This document shows positions 1 to 13,626 of a stretch of 64,000 nucleotides of DNA, in pieces. The translations under genes and the position numbers were made by a program. A model generated the notes under the pieces. That model was not told where the DNA came from and ran no database searches. It was given only the letters and a program-made list of their open reading frames with translations. Within the stretch, counting starts at the first letter, position 1, and each line of letters starts with the position of its first letter. The stretch is from the NCBI RefSeq assembly GCF_004209755.1, contig NZ_CP035913.1, positions 5,704,001 to 5,768,000 on the forward strand, given 5' to 3'. This stretch comes from Pseudoduganella lutea (GTDB taxonomy: Bacteria > Pseudomonadota > Gammaproteobacteria > Burkholderiales > Burkholderiaceae_D).

Positions 1-171
1 CTGTTCCTGTCGCAGCGTGTCGTCGTGATGGCGCCGCGGCCGGGCCGCGTCGTGCAGGTGTTCGACGTGCCGTTCCCGTTCCCGCGCGCGCCCGAGTTGC
101 GCGCCAGCCCGGCATTCGCCGCGCTGTCAGGACAGGTCAGCGCGACACTGCGCGCCTCCACCACTATTTGA
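1..171 (+). CDS. ABC transporter ATP-binding protein, C-terminal fragment
   Basis: The window opens inside a plus-strand reading frame that ends at TGA 169-171. The 56 visible residues contain LFLSQRVVVMAPRPGRV, the stretch after the H-loop in ATPases of the nitrate/sulfonate/taurine importer family (SsuB/TauB type). Walker motifs lie upstream of the window and cannot be checked. The permease gene starts 13 nt downstream, so the two are surely one operon and this subunit would power that permease at the inner membrane. The substrate cannot be told from the fragment. Confidence 0.8.
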   Translation: MFLSQRVVVMAPRPGRVVQVFDVPFPFPRAPELRASPAFAALSGQVSATLRASTTI

Positions 172-184
172 AGCACAGGAAATC

Positions 185-982
185 ATGGCTGAACGTTCTC
201 TCTCGCTGCAACGGATGGCGGCGCAGGCACTGCCCGCGCCGGCGCTGGCACTGGTGGTGCTGGCCGCCTGGCAGGCACTGTGCATGACCGTCTACCAGGG
301 CAAGGGCTACCTGCTGCCATCGCCGCTGGAGGTGGCGTCGGCCGCGTCGGACCATGCCGGCCTGCTGGCCGCTGCGGCGCTCACCACGCTGCGCGAAGCG
401 GTGCTCGGCTATGCGCTGGCCGCGCTCTTCGGCATCGCGCTGGCCGCGGCGATGAGCCAGGCGCGCCTGCTGGAACGGTGCCTGTATCCCTACGCCGTAC
501 TGCTGCAGACCGTGCCCGTGGTGGCGGTGGCGCCGCTGATCGTGCTGTGGAGCGGCTACAACGAGCGCTCCGTGGTGCTGATCGCGCTGATCATGGCGCT
601 GTTCCCGATCGTGAACAACACGCTGCTCGGCCTGCGGTCGACGCCCCGCCAGCTGCTCGAACTGTTCGCGCTGCACCGAGTGGGGCGCTGGCGCACGTTC
701 ATCCGCCTGCGCCTGCCAGCAGCGCTGCCCCACGTGATGGCCGGGCTGCGCATCTCAGCGGGCTTGTCCGTGATCGGCGCCATCGTCGGCGAATTCATCA
801 TCGGGGCCGGGAACTCGGCCGGCGGCCTCGGCGTGCAGATCGTCTTTGCGCAGGGGCGGATGGACACGGCCTTGCTGTTTGCCGAGGTGATCGCGGCAAC
901 GGTGCTGGGGTTTGGATTATTTGCCGCCGCGAGCGGGGCAGGGCGGGTGCTGTTGCGCAGGTGGCATGAGTCTGCGCATTGA
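185..982 (+). CDS. ABC transporter permease (SsuC/TauC-type)
   Basis: This 265-residue inner-membrane protein has about six hydrophobic segments and the BPD_transp_1 cytoplasmic coupling loop at about residues 158-190 (ELFALHRVGRWRTFIRLRLP), where the ATPase docks. LPSPLEV at 44-50 is typical of the aliphatic sulfonate/taurine/nitrate/pyrimidine-precursor importers. The ATG at 185 has AGGAAA just upstream and follows the ATPase by 13 nt. No substrate-binding protein gene is seen downstream, so it should lie upstream of the window. The cargo is undetermined; sulfonates, taurine and a thiamine precursor are all possible. Confidence 0.85.
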   Translation: MAERSLSLQRMAAQALPAPALALVVLAAWQALCMTVYQGKGYLLPSPLEVASAASDHAGLLAAAALTTLREAVLGYALAALFGIALAAAMSQARLLERCLYPYAVLLQTVPVVAVAPLIVLWSGYNERSVVLIALIMALFPIVNNTLLGLRSTPRQLLELFALHRVGRWRTFIRLRLPAALPHVMAGLRISAGLSVIGAIVGEFIIGAGNSAGGLGVQIVFAQGRMDTALLFAEVIAATVLGFGLFAAASGAGRVLLRRWHESAH

Positions 983-1123
983 TTGCCCCTCCCAGGCCTT
1001 GCGCTATCGCAGAGCTATGTGACTAGCGGAAACATCCAGCCACACCGCCCGCGCCCGGTCGTGCGGCCCCAAAACGGTGCCCGCGCTAGAATGGCGAACA
1101 CCGTTCTTTGAGGGTAAAAAAAC

Positions 1124-1684
1124 ATGAGCGAGGATAAGCAAAAACTCGATGGCGCCGCCTGGTTTACGTTGTCGGGCGATGTCAACAGCGATATGGTGCA
1201 CCGTGTGTTCGAAGCGGTGGCGGACATGACGGAAGATGGCGTGGAGACGGCCCATATCCTGCTGCAGTCGAATGGCGGCTATGTCAGCGATGGCCTGTGT
1301 CTTTACAACTACCTGTCGAACCTGCCGATCAGGATCGTGATGTACAACGGTGGCGCAGTGGCGTCGATCGCGGTGATCCTGTTCCTGTCGGGCCAGGAGC
1401 GCTACGCCAGCGAAACAGGGCGGTTCATGGTGCACAAGTCGCATGCCAGCGCGCCTTCCGGCGCCCGGCCGGATGCGCTGCGCATCATCGTCGAGGGCCT
1501 GCAGGCCGACGATGCGCGCACTGAATCGATTCTGCGCCAGCACGTGCAGCTGAGCGACGAGCACTGGCTCGTGCATGCCCATGCCGACCTGCACCTGACT
1601 GCACACGACGCGGCGAAGGTGGGGCTCGTCAATGAAGTGCGTAACTTCCGGCCGCCCAAAGGCAAGCGCGTGACCAACATCTAG
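1124..1684 (+). CDS. ClpP-fold serine protease-like protein, orphan
   Basis: This 186-residue protein has the ClpP/crotonase fold. The motifs line up with ClpP: NGGAVASIAV gives nucleophile Ser81, RFMVHKSHA gives His104, and HADLHLTAHDAAKVGLV gives Asp155 at the ClpP Asp position. The triad therefore looks complete. It differs from housekeeping ClpP in lacking the usual propeptide and the long handle-region signature, and no clpX or clpA is adjacent. GAGGG precedes the ATG. It stands alone, followed by a strong hairpin terminator. It may be a ClpP-like peptidase of unknown target. True ClpP is less likely because the core sequence is divergent. Confidence 0.75.
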   Translation: MSEDKQKLDGAAWFTLSGDVNSDMVHRVFEAVADMTEDGVETAHILLQSNGGYVSDGLCLYNYLSNLPIRIVMYNGGAVASIAVILFLSGQERYASETGRFMVHKSHASAPSGARPDALRIIVEGLQADDARTESILRQHVQLSDEHWLVHAHADLHLTAHDAAKVGLVNEVRNFRPPKGKRVTNI

Positions 1685-1741
1685 CGTCCTGACTCAGCCC
1701 ATCGGGCCGCCAGCCATCGCATAGCCGGGAACTGATAAGAA

Positions 1742-1776
1742 AAAAGCTTGGAACGGCGCTACCTTTCCAAGCTTTT
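1742..1776. terminator. Bidirectional intrinsic terminator
   Basis: A perfect 12-bp stem (AAAAGCTTGGAA, 1742-1753, with TTCCAAGCTTTT, 1765-1776) has an 11-nt loop and A/T runs on both sides. It lies between the ClpP-like gene and the convergent small stress-protein gene, so it can end transcription from both. Confidence 0.85.
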
Positions 1777-1829
1777 CTCATGGTGAGGCATCCTGTTGGC
1801 GATGCCCGGTGCCCGCCTTGCGGCAGGGA

Positions 1830-2009
1830 TTACTTCTTCGAGCCGGACTTCTTGTTGTCGTTCTTGTGGCTTTGACGGCCGGCCTCGGCGTGCTGCTCCG
1901 GCGTGCCGCCCTGGGTGCCGCCCGACTTGGAACCCTGGTTGCCGGACTGCTTGGAGCCGCTGGACGAAGAACCCTGCTTGTTGCCACCACTTTTCTGATT
2001 CGAAGCCAT
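1830..2009 (-). CDS. Small KGG-type stress protein
   Basis: A 59-residue, very hydrophilic protein runs from ATG (complement of 2007-2009) to TAA (complement of 1830-1832). AAAGGA lies about 6 nt before the start. It is rich in Gly, Ser, Lys and Gln, and GGTPEQHAEAGRQSHKN resembles one unit of the KGG repeat found in general-stress and conidiation-type proteins. It has no Trp, Tyr, Phe or Cys, so it is probably disordered. It converges on the ClpP-like gene across the shared terminator. The stress role is inferred from the repeat only. Confidence 0.75.
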   Translation of the reverse strand: MASNQKSGGNKQGSSSSGSKQSGNQGSKSGGTQGGTPEQHAEAGRQSHKNDNKKSGSKK

Positions 2010-2269
2010 TTTGCTTTCCTTTCAATGGAGAGGGGAACACGGGCCGGAGCGGTCATCGCAAAACCTTTTGCATTGCGTGCACCTTGGTTTCCAATGCGTT
2101 TCCGGTTGTGAAATGATGCGTTTTTGATCAGCCCCCGGATATCGGAGTTTACCGTTAGCCCCTGTAGGACAAGCGCTTGCAGCGCGAGCATAAAGCTCAT
2201 CAATACAAGGACTTGCGAGCTCTGCCGTAAGCCGCGATGCGCAAATCCGACGGTCTGTCCTGGATGTCA

Positions 2270-2297
2270 TTGCCGCGTGGAAAGTTTGTGGCACAAT
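2270..2297 (+). promoter_or_regulatory. Candidate sigma-70 promoter for the DUF1631 gene
   Basis: TTGCCG (2270-2275) and CACAAT (2292-2297) are separated by 16 nt, which would start transcription near 2304, about 20 nt before the ATG at 2324. The 314-nt gap 2010-2323 between the divergent small stress gene and this gene shows nothing else I can name. Confidence 0.4.
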
Positions 2298-2323
2298 GGC
2301 GGCTTCGATCCCATTGCCTCGTT

Positions 2324-4365
2324 ATGCTTACTCCCGACCATTCCACGATGCCACCGCGGGCCGTCAGCCCGCGGCACGCCGTGCTGGAGGAGCTGGTCGC
2401 AATCGCGCTTCGGCAGGTGGGCGCCGGGTTCGCGGCGTTCAAGACAGAACTGGCGGCGCGCCTGATGGCATCGGCCGCCCGGCCAGGGTCGGGATCGGGT
2501 GACTGCATGCGTGCCGCCAGCCTGCTGATCGAGCGTCACCAGGCGCTGCTGCCCCTCGTGACGGGGTCGCTCGAACGGGCGCTGCGCGAAGAACTCGCCA
2601 GCCTGGCGCCGCGGCCGCATGGCGCTGGCCAGCCGCTGGCGCTCGTTCCCTATGACGAGATGGACCAGCGTGTCACGCTTGGCGCCATTGCCCGGCCTTT
2701 CGATACCGCGCATGCCGATGCGCTCGCGATACTCGCTGCACGCCTGGCGTGCCTGTTCGACCGCCGTGCCTTGCGCGCCAATCCGTTCCGGCCGGCGGTG
2801 TTTGTCGCGGCGCTGGGTCAGGCGTGGACCGGATTCGATGGCGAGGCGGGCAGCGCCGCCGTGCTGGCGCTTGTGCAGGCGGGCTGCTTCCATGACCTGG
2901 CCGGCATCTACGCCGCCCTCAACGCCGCGCTGGAGCGCCATGGCGTAGTGCCTGCGCAGGGCGGCCGGGAGCGGGCGCACGATGGCCGGCGCGAAGCATT
3001 GCTGGCCAGCCGCTTACGGGAAGTCCTTGCGCTGCCTGACGAGGGCGCGGTGGCTGGCGGCCTTGCGGATGCGCACACGGGCACGGTCAGCCCGCGTGTG
3101 CTGGAGTGGCTGGCGGGCCTGCCCGGGGCCGATGGCGCGCCCCGCGTGGCGCTTCCATCGCTCAAGCATGCTGCGCCGCGCGGCATGCTGTCGCGTGCCG
3201 ACGAGGGGGCGATCGACCTGCTGGGCGCCGTATTCGACGGTGTCTCGGCCGATGCCGCCATCGCCACGGACAGCCGCGAGCTGATGCAGTTGCTGCAGCT
3301 GCCCATGCTGAAGGCGGCCCTGGCCGACAAGGCATTCTTCTTCCATGCCGACCATCCCGCGCGCAGGTTGCTGGAGATGCTGTCGCGGATGGGGTGGGAG
3401 CGCACGCTGCGCGGCGAAGACCGGCGCGACGACCGCCGGTTCCAGGCCATGCGCAGCAGCGTCGACCGCGCCACGCACGGAGACGATGAAACCACGGCGG
3501 CATTCGCCCAGGCCGTGCGCGAACTGGAGGCGGCGCTGAAGGTGGAGGAAGCCGAAGCCGCCGCCGCGATTGCCGGGCCGGTGGCCGCGGCGCTGAAGCA
3601 GGAGCGGGCGGCCGCGGCCCGCCGCGCGGCGCGCGATGCGGTGGCGCTGCGGGTCGGCACCGGCGAAGTCGTGGCCGTGGTCGAAACCTTCCTGGAAAAC
3701 AAATGGGCCGATGTGCTGACGGTGGCCTATGGCGTGGAAGACGACAAGCCGGGCGCCGTGCGCCACGCCACGCAGGCGATGGACGACCTGCTGTGGAGCG
3801 TGCTGCCGAAACAGGGCGCGGACGAACGCAAGGCGCTGATCGCCAGGCTCCCGGGCCTGCTGTCCACGCTGAACCGGTGGCTGGACGTCGTCCGGTGGCA
3901 GGGTGACGACCGGCTGCGCTTCTTTGCCGAACTGGCCGACTGCCATGCGTCGATCGTGCGCGCGCCGCTGGACATGGCGCCCGAGCGGCGCATCGAGCTC
4001 GCGGTGCAGGCCACGCAGTTGGCCGCCGAGCGCCGCGTTGCCCGGGAGACGGAGGCGGCGCGCCCGGCGCAGCCTGCACAGTCGGCACCGGAAGACGAAC
4101 TCGCCAGCCTGGCGCGCGGCACGTGGTTCGACTTTACGCAGGAAGGCGGCTCGCGCAAGGTGAAGCTGGCCTGGATCAGCCCCTGCGCACGCTGTACATC
4201 TTCTCCAATGGTGCGCGTGAAGAAGCGTTCTCGCTGCCGGCGCAGGCGCTGGTCGAACAACTGCGCGCGGGCACCGCAACCATGTTGCAGGCCGAGGGGG
4301 TTGTCGTGCGCGCACTGACGCGGGCGCTCGTCGTCAACGATCCTGCCCAGGAACAGGTCGCCTGA
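2324..4365 (+). CDS. DUF1631 family protein, frameshifted near the 3' end
   Basis: The main frame encodes a DUF1631 protein of unknown function, Ala/Arg-rich and largely helical. The family motif RGTWFDF...KLAWISP occurs near the C-terminus. Directly after WISP the frame is lost: as written the protein ends in unrelated sequence at 4318, whereas the +1 frame gives the expected family ending LRTLYIFSNGAREEAFSLPA and stops at 4363-4365. One missing C in the C-run at 4180-4183 explains this; restoring it gives 680 residues. I chose ATG 2324 because it follows the promoter; an in-frame ATG at 2237 and one at 2348 are alternatives. The break is probably a sequencing error. Confidence 0.75.
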
Positions 4366-4438
4366 GCGGTACCCGCTGTCCATCGATGCGCCCGTCTCTT
4401 AAGAGGACGTTAATTAACTGTCATTACCGTATCGAGTC

Positions 4439-4468
4439 TGGTGCAGGACGGCGCTTTGCCGTTATAAT
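4439..4468 (+). promoter_or_regulatory. Candidate promoter of the PAP2 gene
   Basis: A perfect TATAAT (4463-4468) has a weak -35 match (TGGTGC, 4439-4444) 18 nt upstream. The start codon of the PAP2 gene follows at 4530 with AAGGA at 4516-4520. Confidence 0.5.
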
Positions 4469-4529
4469 TGCCACAAGGAAATTTTGACACTCCAGCCCGG
4501 CGGCATGGGCCACATAAGGATACGAACGG

Positions 4530-5180
4530 ATGATGATGTTGTTCTGGATGGCGCTGTCGGCGCTGGGTGGCATGAGTGTGACGGGTCCGCTGGGCATCGC
4601 CGTGGCCGTGTGGCTGCTGGCCGGGCGCACGTGGCGCCTGTCGCTGTCATGGTGCCTGCTGTTCGGCATCGGCATGCTGCTCGTCGTCGCCACCAAGGTC
4701 GCATGGTATGGCTGGGGTATTGGTATCCCCGAGTGGAAATTCGCCGGGCTGTCCGGCCACGCGATGCGCGCCTGCGCCGTCTATCCGGTGGTGTTCTACC
4801 TGATGTTCCTGAAGGCGCGGCCGACCGTCCGGCATGCAGCCATGGGCGCTGGCACGCTGCTGGCCGTGCTGGTCAGCGTTTCCCGGTTGCCGGTGCAGGC
4901 CCACTCGCTGTCAGAAGTCGTGCTGGGCGGCGCGGTGGGGCTGGCCGTGGCTGCGGCCTTCGTCATGGTGGCGCGCAGCGAGCGGCCGGTGATCGTCGGC
5001 CGCGTGCTGGTGGCGCTGTGCGTGCCGCTGGTGCTCGTGATGCCGTTCACGAAACAGGTGCCGGCCGAGCAGTGGGTGCGGCAGGTGGCCATGCACCTGT
5101 CCGGCAAGGAGCCGGCCAAGCGCACGTGGAAACTGGCCCCGGAGCACAAGCAGGTGCACAAGGCGGCCCTGGCGATCTGA
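4530..5180 (+). CDS. PAP2-family membrane phosphatase
   Basis: This 216-residue protein has about five or six transmembrane segments. The phosphatase motifs are partly visible: SGH at residues 75-77 and SRLPVQAH at 118-125, the arrangement of the PAP2/type 2 phosphatidic acid phosphatase active site. The last acidic residue of the third motif is Glu129 instead of the usual Asp, and the first motif (K-x6-RP) is not clear. The likely role is dephosphorylation of a lipid or isoprenoid phosphate at the membrane. AAGGA sits 9 nt before the ATG. It stands alone between DUF1631 and smc. Confidence 0.75.
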   Translation: MMMLFWMALSALGGMSVTGPLGIAVAVWLLAGRTWRLSLSWCLLFGIGMLLVVATKVAWYGWGIGIPEWKFAGLSGHAMRACAVYPVVFYLMFLKARPTVRHAAMGAGTLLAVLVSVSRLPVQAHSLSEVVLGGAVGLAVAAAFVMVARSERPVIVGRVLVALCVPLVLVMPFTKQVPAEQWVRQVAMHLSGKEPAKRTWKLAPEHKQVHKAALAI

Positions 5181-5310
5181 CGTCGGCCCGGCCCCGGCCG
5201 CGAGCGCAATAGTGCGATTTTGTCCAGACCCGTTGCGCGCGATGGTATGATAACCATCTTTGCAACCAGCCTGCCGGGCCAAGAACAGTCGGGCAAAATC
5301 ATTTTCCTAC

Positions 5311-8300
5311 GTGCGTCTATCATCCATAAAATTGTCGGGATTTAAGTCGTTCGTCGATCCCACCAATTTCCAGGTGCCGGGGCAGCTGGTAGGCGTGGTG
5401 GGGCCGAACGGCTGCGGCAAGTCGAACATCATCGATGCGGTGCGCTGGGTGCTCGGCGAGTCCAAGGCGTCCGAGCTGCGCGGCGAGTCGATGCAGGATG
5501 TTATCTTCAACGGCTCCACGCACCGCAAGCCAGCCGGGCGCGCCTCGGTCGAGCTGGTGTTCGACAACCACGAAGGCAAGGCATCCGGCCAATGGGGCCA
5601 GTATGCCGAAATCGCCGTCAAGCGCACGCTGACCCGCGACGGCACTTCCACCTATTACATCAACGGCCAGCCGGTGCGCCGGCGCGACATCCAGGATATC
5701 TTCCTCGGCACCGGCCTCGGGCCGCGCGCCTACGCGATCATCGGCCAGGGCATGATCGCCCGCATCATCGAATCGCGGCCGGAAGAACTGCGCGTGTTCC
5801 TCGAGGAAGCCGCCGGCGTGTCGAAGTACAAGGAGCGCCGGCGCGAAACGGAAAACCGGCTGCACGACACGCGCGACAACCTGCTGCGCGTGGAAGACAT
5901 CCTGCGCGAGCTGACGGGCAACCTGGAAAAGCTCGAAGGCCAGGCGGCCATCGCCACGCGTTTCCACCAGTTGCAGGCGGAGCAGGACGAGAAGCAGAAG
6001 CTGCTCTGGCTGCTGCGCCGCAACGAGGCGCAGGCCGAGCAGGCACGCTGGTTTGCCGAGATGCTGCAGGCACAGACCGACCTGGAACGCGATACGGCGC
6101 AGTTGCGCAACGTGGAGCTGACCCTGGAGCAGATGCGGCAGGCCCACTTCGCCGTGGGCGACCGCCTGCACACTGCCCAGGGCGCCCTGTACCAGACCAA
6201 TACCGAGATCGGCAGCCTGGAAGCGCAGATCAAGTTCGTCGTCGAATCGCGCACGCGGCTGCAGCAGCAGATCGCCACGCTGACGGCGCAGCGCGACGGG
6301 TGGCAGCAGCAGGCCGAGGAATACCGCGGCCAGGTCGAGGAAGCCGAATTCAACGTCGAGGAACTGGCGGCAAAGGTCGAGGAATCGCGCATGCTGGCCG
6401 AGCAGAAGGCCGACATGCTGCCGCTGCTGGAAGCCGAGTGGCGCGCAGGGCAGGAAAAAGCCACCGAATCGCGCGCCGGCATCATGCAGTTGCAGCAGCG
6501 GCTGGAGCTGGAATCGGCGCAGCAGAGGAACGCCTCGAATATCCTCCTTGGGCTGGCCACGCGGCGCGAGCGCCTGCAGCAGGAAAAGAACGCCCTGGCA
6601 ATCCCTGATGCGTCGCACCTGGAAAACCTGCGCTGGCAGCTCGAGGAAAAACAGCAGGTGCTGGAAGAAACGGCCATGCAGCTCGAGGAAGCGCAGGCGC
6701 AGCAGCCGCGCCTCGAAGAAGAACGCCGCGCCGCGCAGGCCGCCGTGCAGACCGAAACCGCCACCAGCGCGCAGCTGGAAGCGCGCCTGAACGCGCTGCG
6801 CCAGTTGCAGGAGCGCGTGCAAACCCAGGGCAAGGTCACGCCCTGGCTGCAAAAGCACGGGCTCGACGAGCTGCCGCGCCTGTGGCAGCAGCTGTCCATC
6901 GAAACGGGCTGGGAAGCGGCCGTGGAATCGGTGCTGCGCGAGCGCGCCGGCGCGCTGCAGGTCTCGAACCTGGACTGGGCGAAGCATTTCATCGGCGATG
7001 CGCCGCCGGCCAAGCTGGCCCTGTTCGCACCCATGACCACGGCACCGGCCGCACCGGTCCCGGTGGGCTTCAAGCCGCTGCTCGACCTGCTGAAACTGAA
7101 CGACCCGGGCCTGCGTGGCGTGCTGCAGGACTGGCTGCACAATGTGTTCGTGGCCGAGGATACGGCGCAGGCGTTTTCCAACCGCGCCCACCTGCCTGCC
7201 GGCGCGTGCTTCGTCACGCGCCAGGGCCACATGGTCACGCAGTCGAGCGTGCGCTTCCACGCCGCCGATTCCGAGCAGGAGGGCATGCTGGGGCGCCAGC
7301 AGGAAATCGACAACATCGGCAAGCAGCTGCGCGCGCAGGCCATGCTGGCCGACGAGGCGCGCGCCCGGTCCGTGCGCGCCGAGGCGGCCGTCTCGCAACA
7401 TGCGCGCCTGATGGCCGAGCTGCGCCAGAAAAACGCCGCGCTGACCACGTCCGTCCATGCCTTGCAGCTGGAGGTGCTGAAACTGTCGGAAACCGAGGCG
7501 CGCTTTGCCCAGCGCAGCACGCAGATCGGTGCCGACCTCGCCGAGATTGCCGCGCAGGAAGCGGAGCAGATGGGCGCGAAGCTCGAGTCGGAAGAGAAGT
7601 TCGAGCAGCTCGACATGGAACTGGCCGAACTGCAGGGCGCGCACGAGGAAGGGCAGGAAGGCTTCCAGCGCATCGAGGCGCGGCTGGCCGATGCCCGCGA
7701 GGCGCTGCGCGACCTGGAGCGGCGTGCGCAGGAAACGGCATTTGCCGAAAAATCCGCGTGCCACCGCATCGAGGAGCTGCGGCGCAACATCGCCACCGCG
7801 GCCACGCAGGCCGCGCAGGTGGCCGAGAGCCTGCGCGCCGGCGAACTCGAACTGGCCAGCCTGGAAGCGGGCACCGCGCACGAAGGCTTGCAGGAATTGC
7901 TGGACCGCCGCACGGTCCAGGAGCGCGCGCTGTCCGATGCGCGCCATGAACTGGACCAGGTCGCCCAGCAGTTGCGCCATGCCGAGGAAGCGCGCATGAC
8001 CGGCGAGCGGAGCCTGCAGCCGCAACGCGACCGCATCACGGAAATGCAGCTGAAGGAACAGGCTGCGCGCCTGAACCAGGAACAGTTTGCCCAGCAGCTG
8101 GCCGAAGTGCAGGCCGATGAAACCATGCTGGCCGCGAAGCTGCAGCCGGACATGAAGGCGCAATACCTGCAGGCCGAAGTGACACGGCTGACCAATGCGA
8201 TCGCCGCGCTGGGCGCCGTCAACCTGGCCGCGCTCGACGAACTGGCGCAGGCTGCCGAACGAAAGAATTACCTGGATGCGCAGAACCGCGACCTGGTCGA

Positions 8301-8831
8301 AGCGATCGGCACGCTGGAAGACGCCATCCAGAAGATCGACAAGGAAACGCGTGACCTGTTGCAGGAAACGTTCGATCGCGTCAACGGGCACTTTTCGGAA
8401 CTGTTCCCGATCCTGTTTGGCGGCGGACAGGCTAAACTGACCATGACGGGCGACGAGATCCTCGACTCCGGCGTGCAGGTGATGGCGCAACCGCCGGGCA
8501 AGAAGAACGCGACGATCCACCTGTTGTCGGGCGGCGAAAAGGCGCTGACGGCAACGGCCCTCGTGTTTTCCATGTTCCGGCTGAACCCGGCGCCGTTCTG
8601 CCTGCTCGACGAAGTCGATGCACCGCTGGACGACGCCAACACGGAACGTTTCTGCAGGATGGTGAAACGGATGTCCGAACAGACCCAATTCCTCTTCATC
8701 TCGCACAACAAGATTGCGATGGAGATGGCCACTCAACTGATCGGTGTGACGATGCAGGAGCAGGGCGTATCGCGCATCGTGGCGGTGGATATGGAAGCCG
8801 CCGCCAACTTCGCTACCGAGGCACAAGCAGC

Positions 8832-8835
<4 letters not shown>
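5311..8835 (+). CDS. smc: Chromosome segregation protein SMC
   Basis: This is a full-length bacterial condensin ATPase of 1174 residues. It shows the N-terminal Walker A GPNGCGKS (31-38), two long Gln/Glu/Ala-rich coiled coils, a globular hinge at about 508-665, the ABC signature LLSGGEK (1071-1077) and Walker B DEVDAPLDD (from 1100). I chose GTG 5311 because family members begin MRL-SIKL-GFKSFVDPT exactly here; an in-frame ATG at 5260 would add 17 unrelated residues. It compacts and aligns sister chromosomes with ScpA/ScpB, which are not in the window. The stop overlaps the next start (ATGA), so smc and the zipA-like gene are translationally coupled. Confidence 0.97.
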
Positions 8836-12598
<3,763 letters not shown>

Positions 12599-12605
12599 TT
12601 ACTCC

Positions 12606-12632
12606 AAAACCGGTGACAGACACCGGTTTTTT
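12606..12632 (+). terminator. Terminator of smc-zipA-ligA (palindrome-derived)
   Basis: A perfect 10-bp stem (AAAACCGGTG, 12606-12615, with CACCGGTTTT, 12621-12630) has a 5-nt loop and ends in a T6 run, 8 nt after the ligA stop. The core GGTGACAGACACC belongs to the palindrome family found elsewhere in the window, which here seems to serve as the terminator. Confidence 0.8.
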
Positions 12633-12643
12633 GGGAATGTTTT

Positions 12644-12710
12644 GTTGCCCAAAACCGGGGTCAGACCCCGATTCTGGGCAACAGTTTCCACGGATCGGGG
12701 TCTGACCCCG
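12644..12710. repeat. Composite GGGGTC-W-GACCCC palindromes
   Basis: Two copies of the 15-nt palindrome CGGGGTCAGACCCCG / CGGGGTCTGACCCCG lie at 12656-12670 and 12696-12710. The first is nested in a wider hairpin, GTTGCCCA (12644-12651) with TGGGCAAC (12675-12682). The unit sits between ligA and galU and resembles REP-type intergenic repeats. Confidence 0.75.
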
Positions 12711-12741
12711 GTTTCCGGAAATATTTGAACGAAAGAAGAAC

Positions 12742-13626
12742 ATGAACCAGATCCGCAAAGCCGTTTTCCCCGTCGCAGGCCTCGGCAGCCGCTTCCTTCC
12801 TGCCACCAAGGCGCAGCCGAAGGAGATGCTGCCGATCGTCGACAAGCCGCTGATCCAGTATGCGGTCGAGGAGGCGGTGGCGGCCGGCATCACGGATCTC
12901 GTGTTCATCACGGGGCGCAACAAGCGGGCGATCGAGGATCACTTCGACACGGCCTACGAGCTGGAAGCGGAACTGGAAGCGGCGCAGAAGCAGCATCTGC
13001 TGGACATGGTGCAGAACGTGATCCCGAAGAACGTCAACTGCATCTACATCCGCCAGTCGGCGCCGCTGGGACTGGGCCACGCGGTGCTGTGCGCGCGCCC
13101 GGTCGTCGGCAACGACCCGTTCGCCGTGCTGCTGGCCGACGACTTCATGGATACCCCGGAGGGCGTGCGTCCCGTGCTTGCACAGATGACCGAGCGCTAC
13201 GAATTCGAGCGTGCCAGCCTGCTGGCCGTGCAGGAAGTGCCGCGAGAAAACACTCGCCAGTACGGCATCGTCAGCGCTTCGCCGTATCGCGAGCGCCTCG
13301 AACTGGTGTCGGGCATCGTCGAGAAGCCCGTACCGGAAAAGGCGCCGTCCACGCTGGCCGTGGTCGGCCGCTACGTGCTGTCGGCGCGCATCTTCGACTT
13401 CCTCGAGCAGGTGGGCAAGGGCGCCGGCGGCGAGATCCAGCTGACCGACGGCATCGCCGCGCTGCTGGAACACGAGCGCGTGCTGGCCTACCGCTACGAA
13501 GGCCAGCGCTACGACTGCGGCTCCAAGCTCGGTTACCTGAAAGCTACCGTGGCGATGGGCCTGAAGCACCCGGAAACGGGCGCCGCGTTCGCCGAATACG
13601 TGGCGCAGACGAAGGAAACGCTGTGA
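12742..13626 (+). CDS. galU: UTP-glucose-1-phosphate uridylyltransferase
   Basis: GalU makes UDP-glucose from UTP and glucose 1-phosphate in the cytoplasm, feeding exopolysaccharide, LPS core and GT20-type osmolyte synthesis. The 294 residues have the usual length. The nucleotide-binding motif [20 protein letters not shown] occurs at about 14-33, the LADDFMD metal/sugar site at about 132, and the C-terminal [10 protein letters not shown] is typical. AAGAAG precedes the ATG. The stop overlaps the def start by 4 nt, so the two are coupled. Confidence 0.96.
   Translation: MNQIRKAVFPVAGLGSRFLPATKAQPKEMLPIVDKPLIQYAVEEAVAAGITDLVFITGRNKRAIEDHFDTAYELEAELEAAQKQHLLDMVQNVIPKNVNCIYIRQSAPLGLGHAVLCARPVVGNDPFAVLLADDFMDTPEGVRPVLAQMTERYEFERASLLAVQEVPRENTRQYGIVSASPYRERLELVSGIVEKPVPEKAPSTLAVVGRYVLSARIFDFLEQVGKGAGGEIQLTDGIAALLEHERVLAYRYEGQRYDCGSKLGYLKATVAMGLKHPETGAAFAEYVAQTKETL

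Noticed and set aside
5241..5258. GATGGTATGATAACCATC palindrome before smc as an operator
   Set aside because: It is short, found once, and no regulator or promoter fit was seen; left as possible chance.
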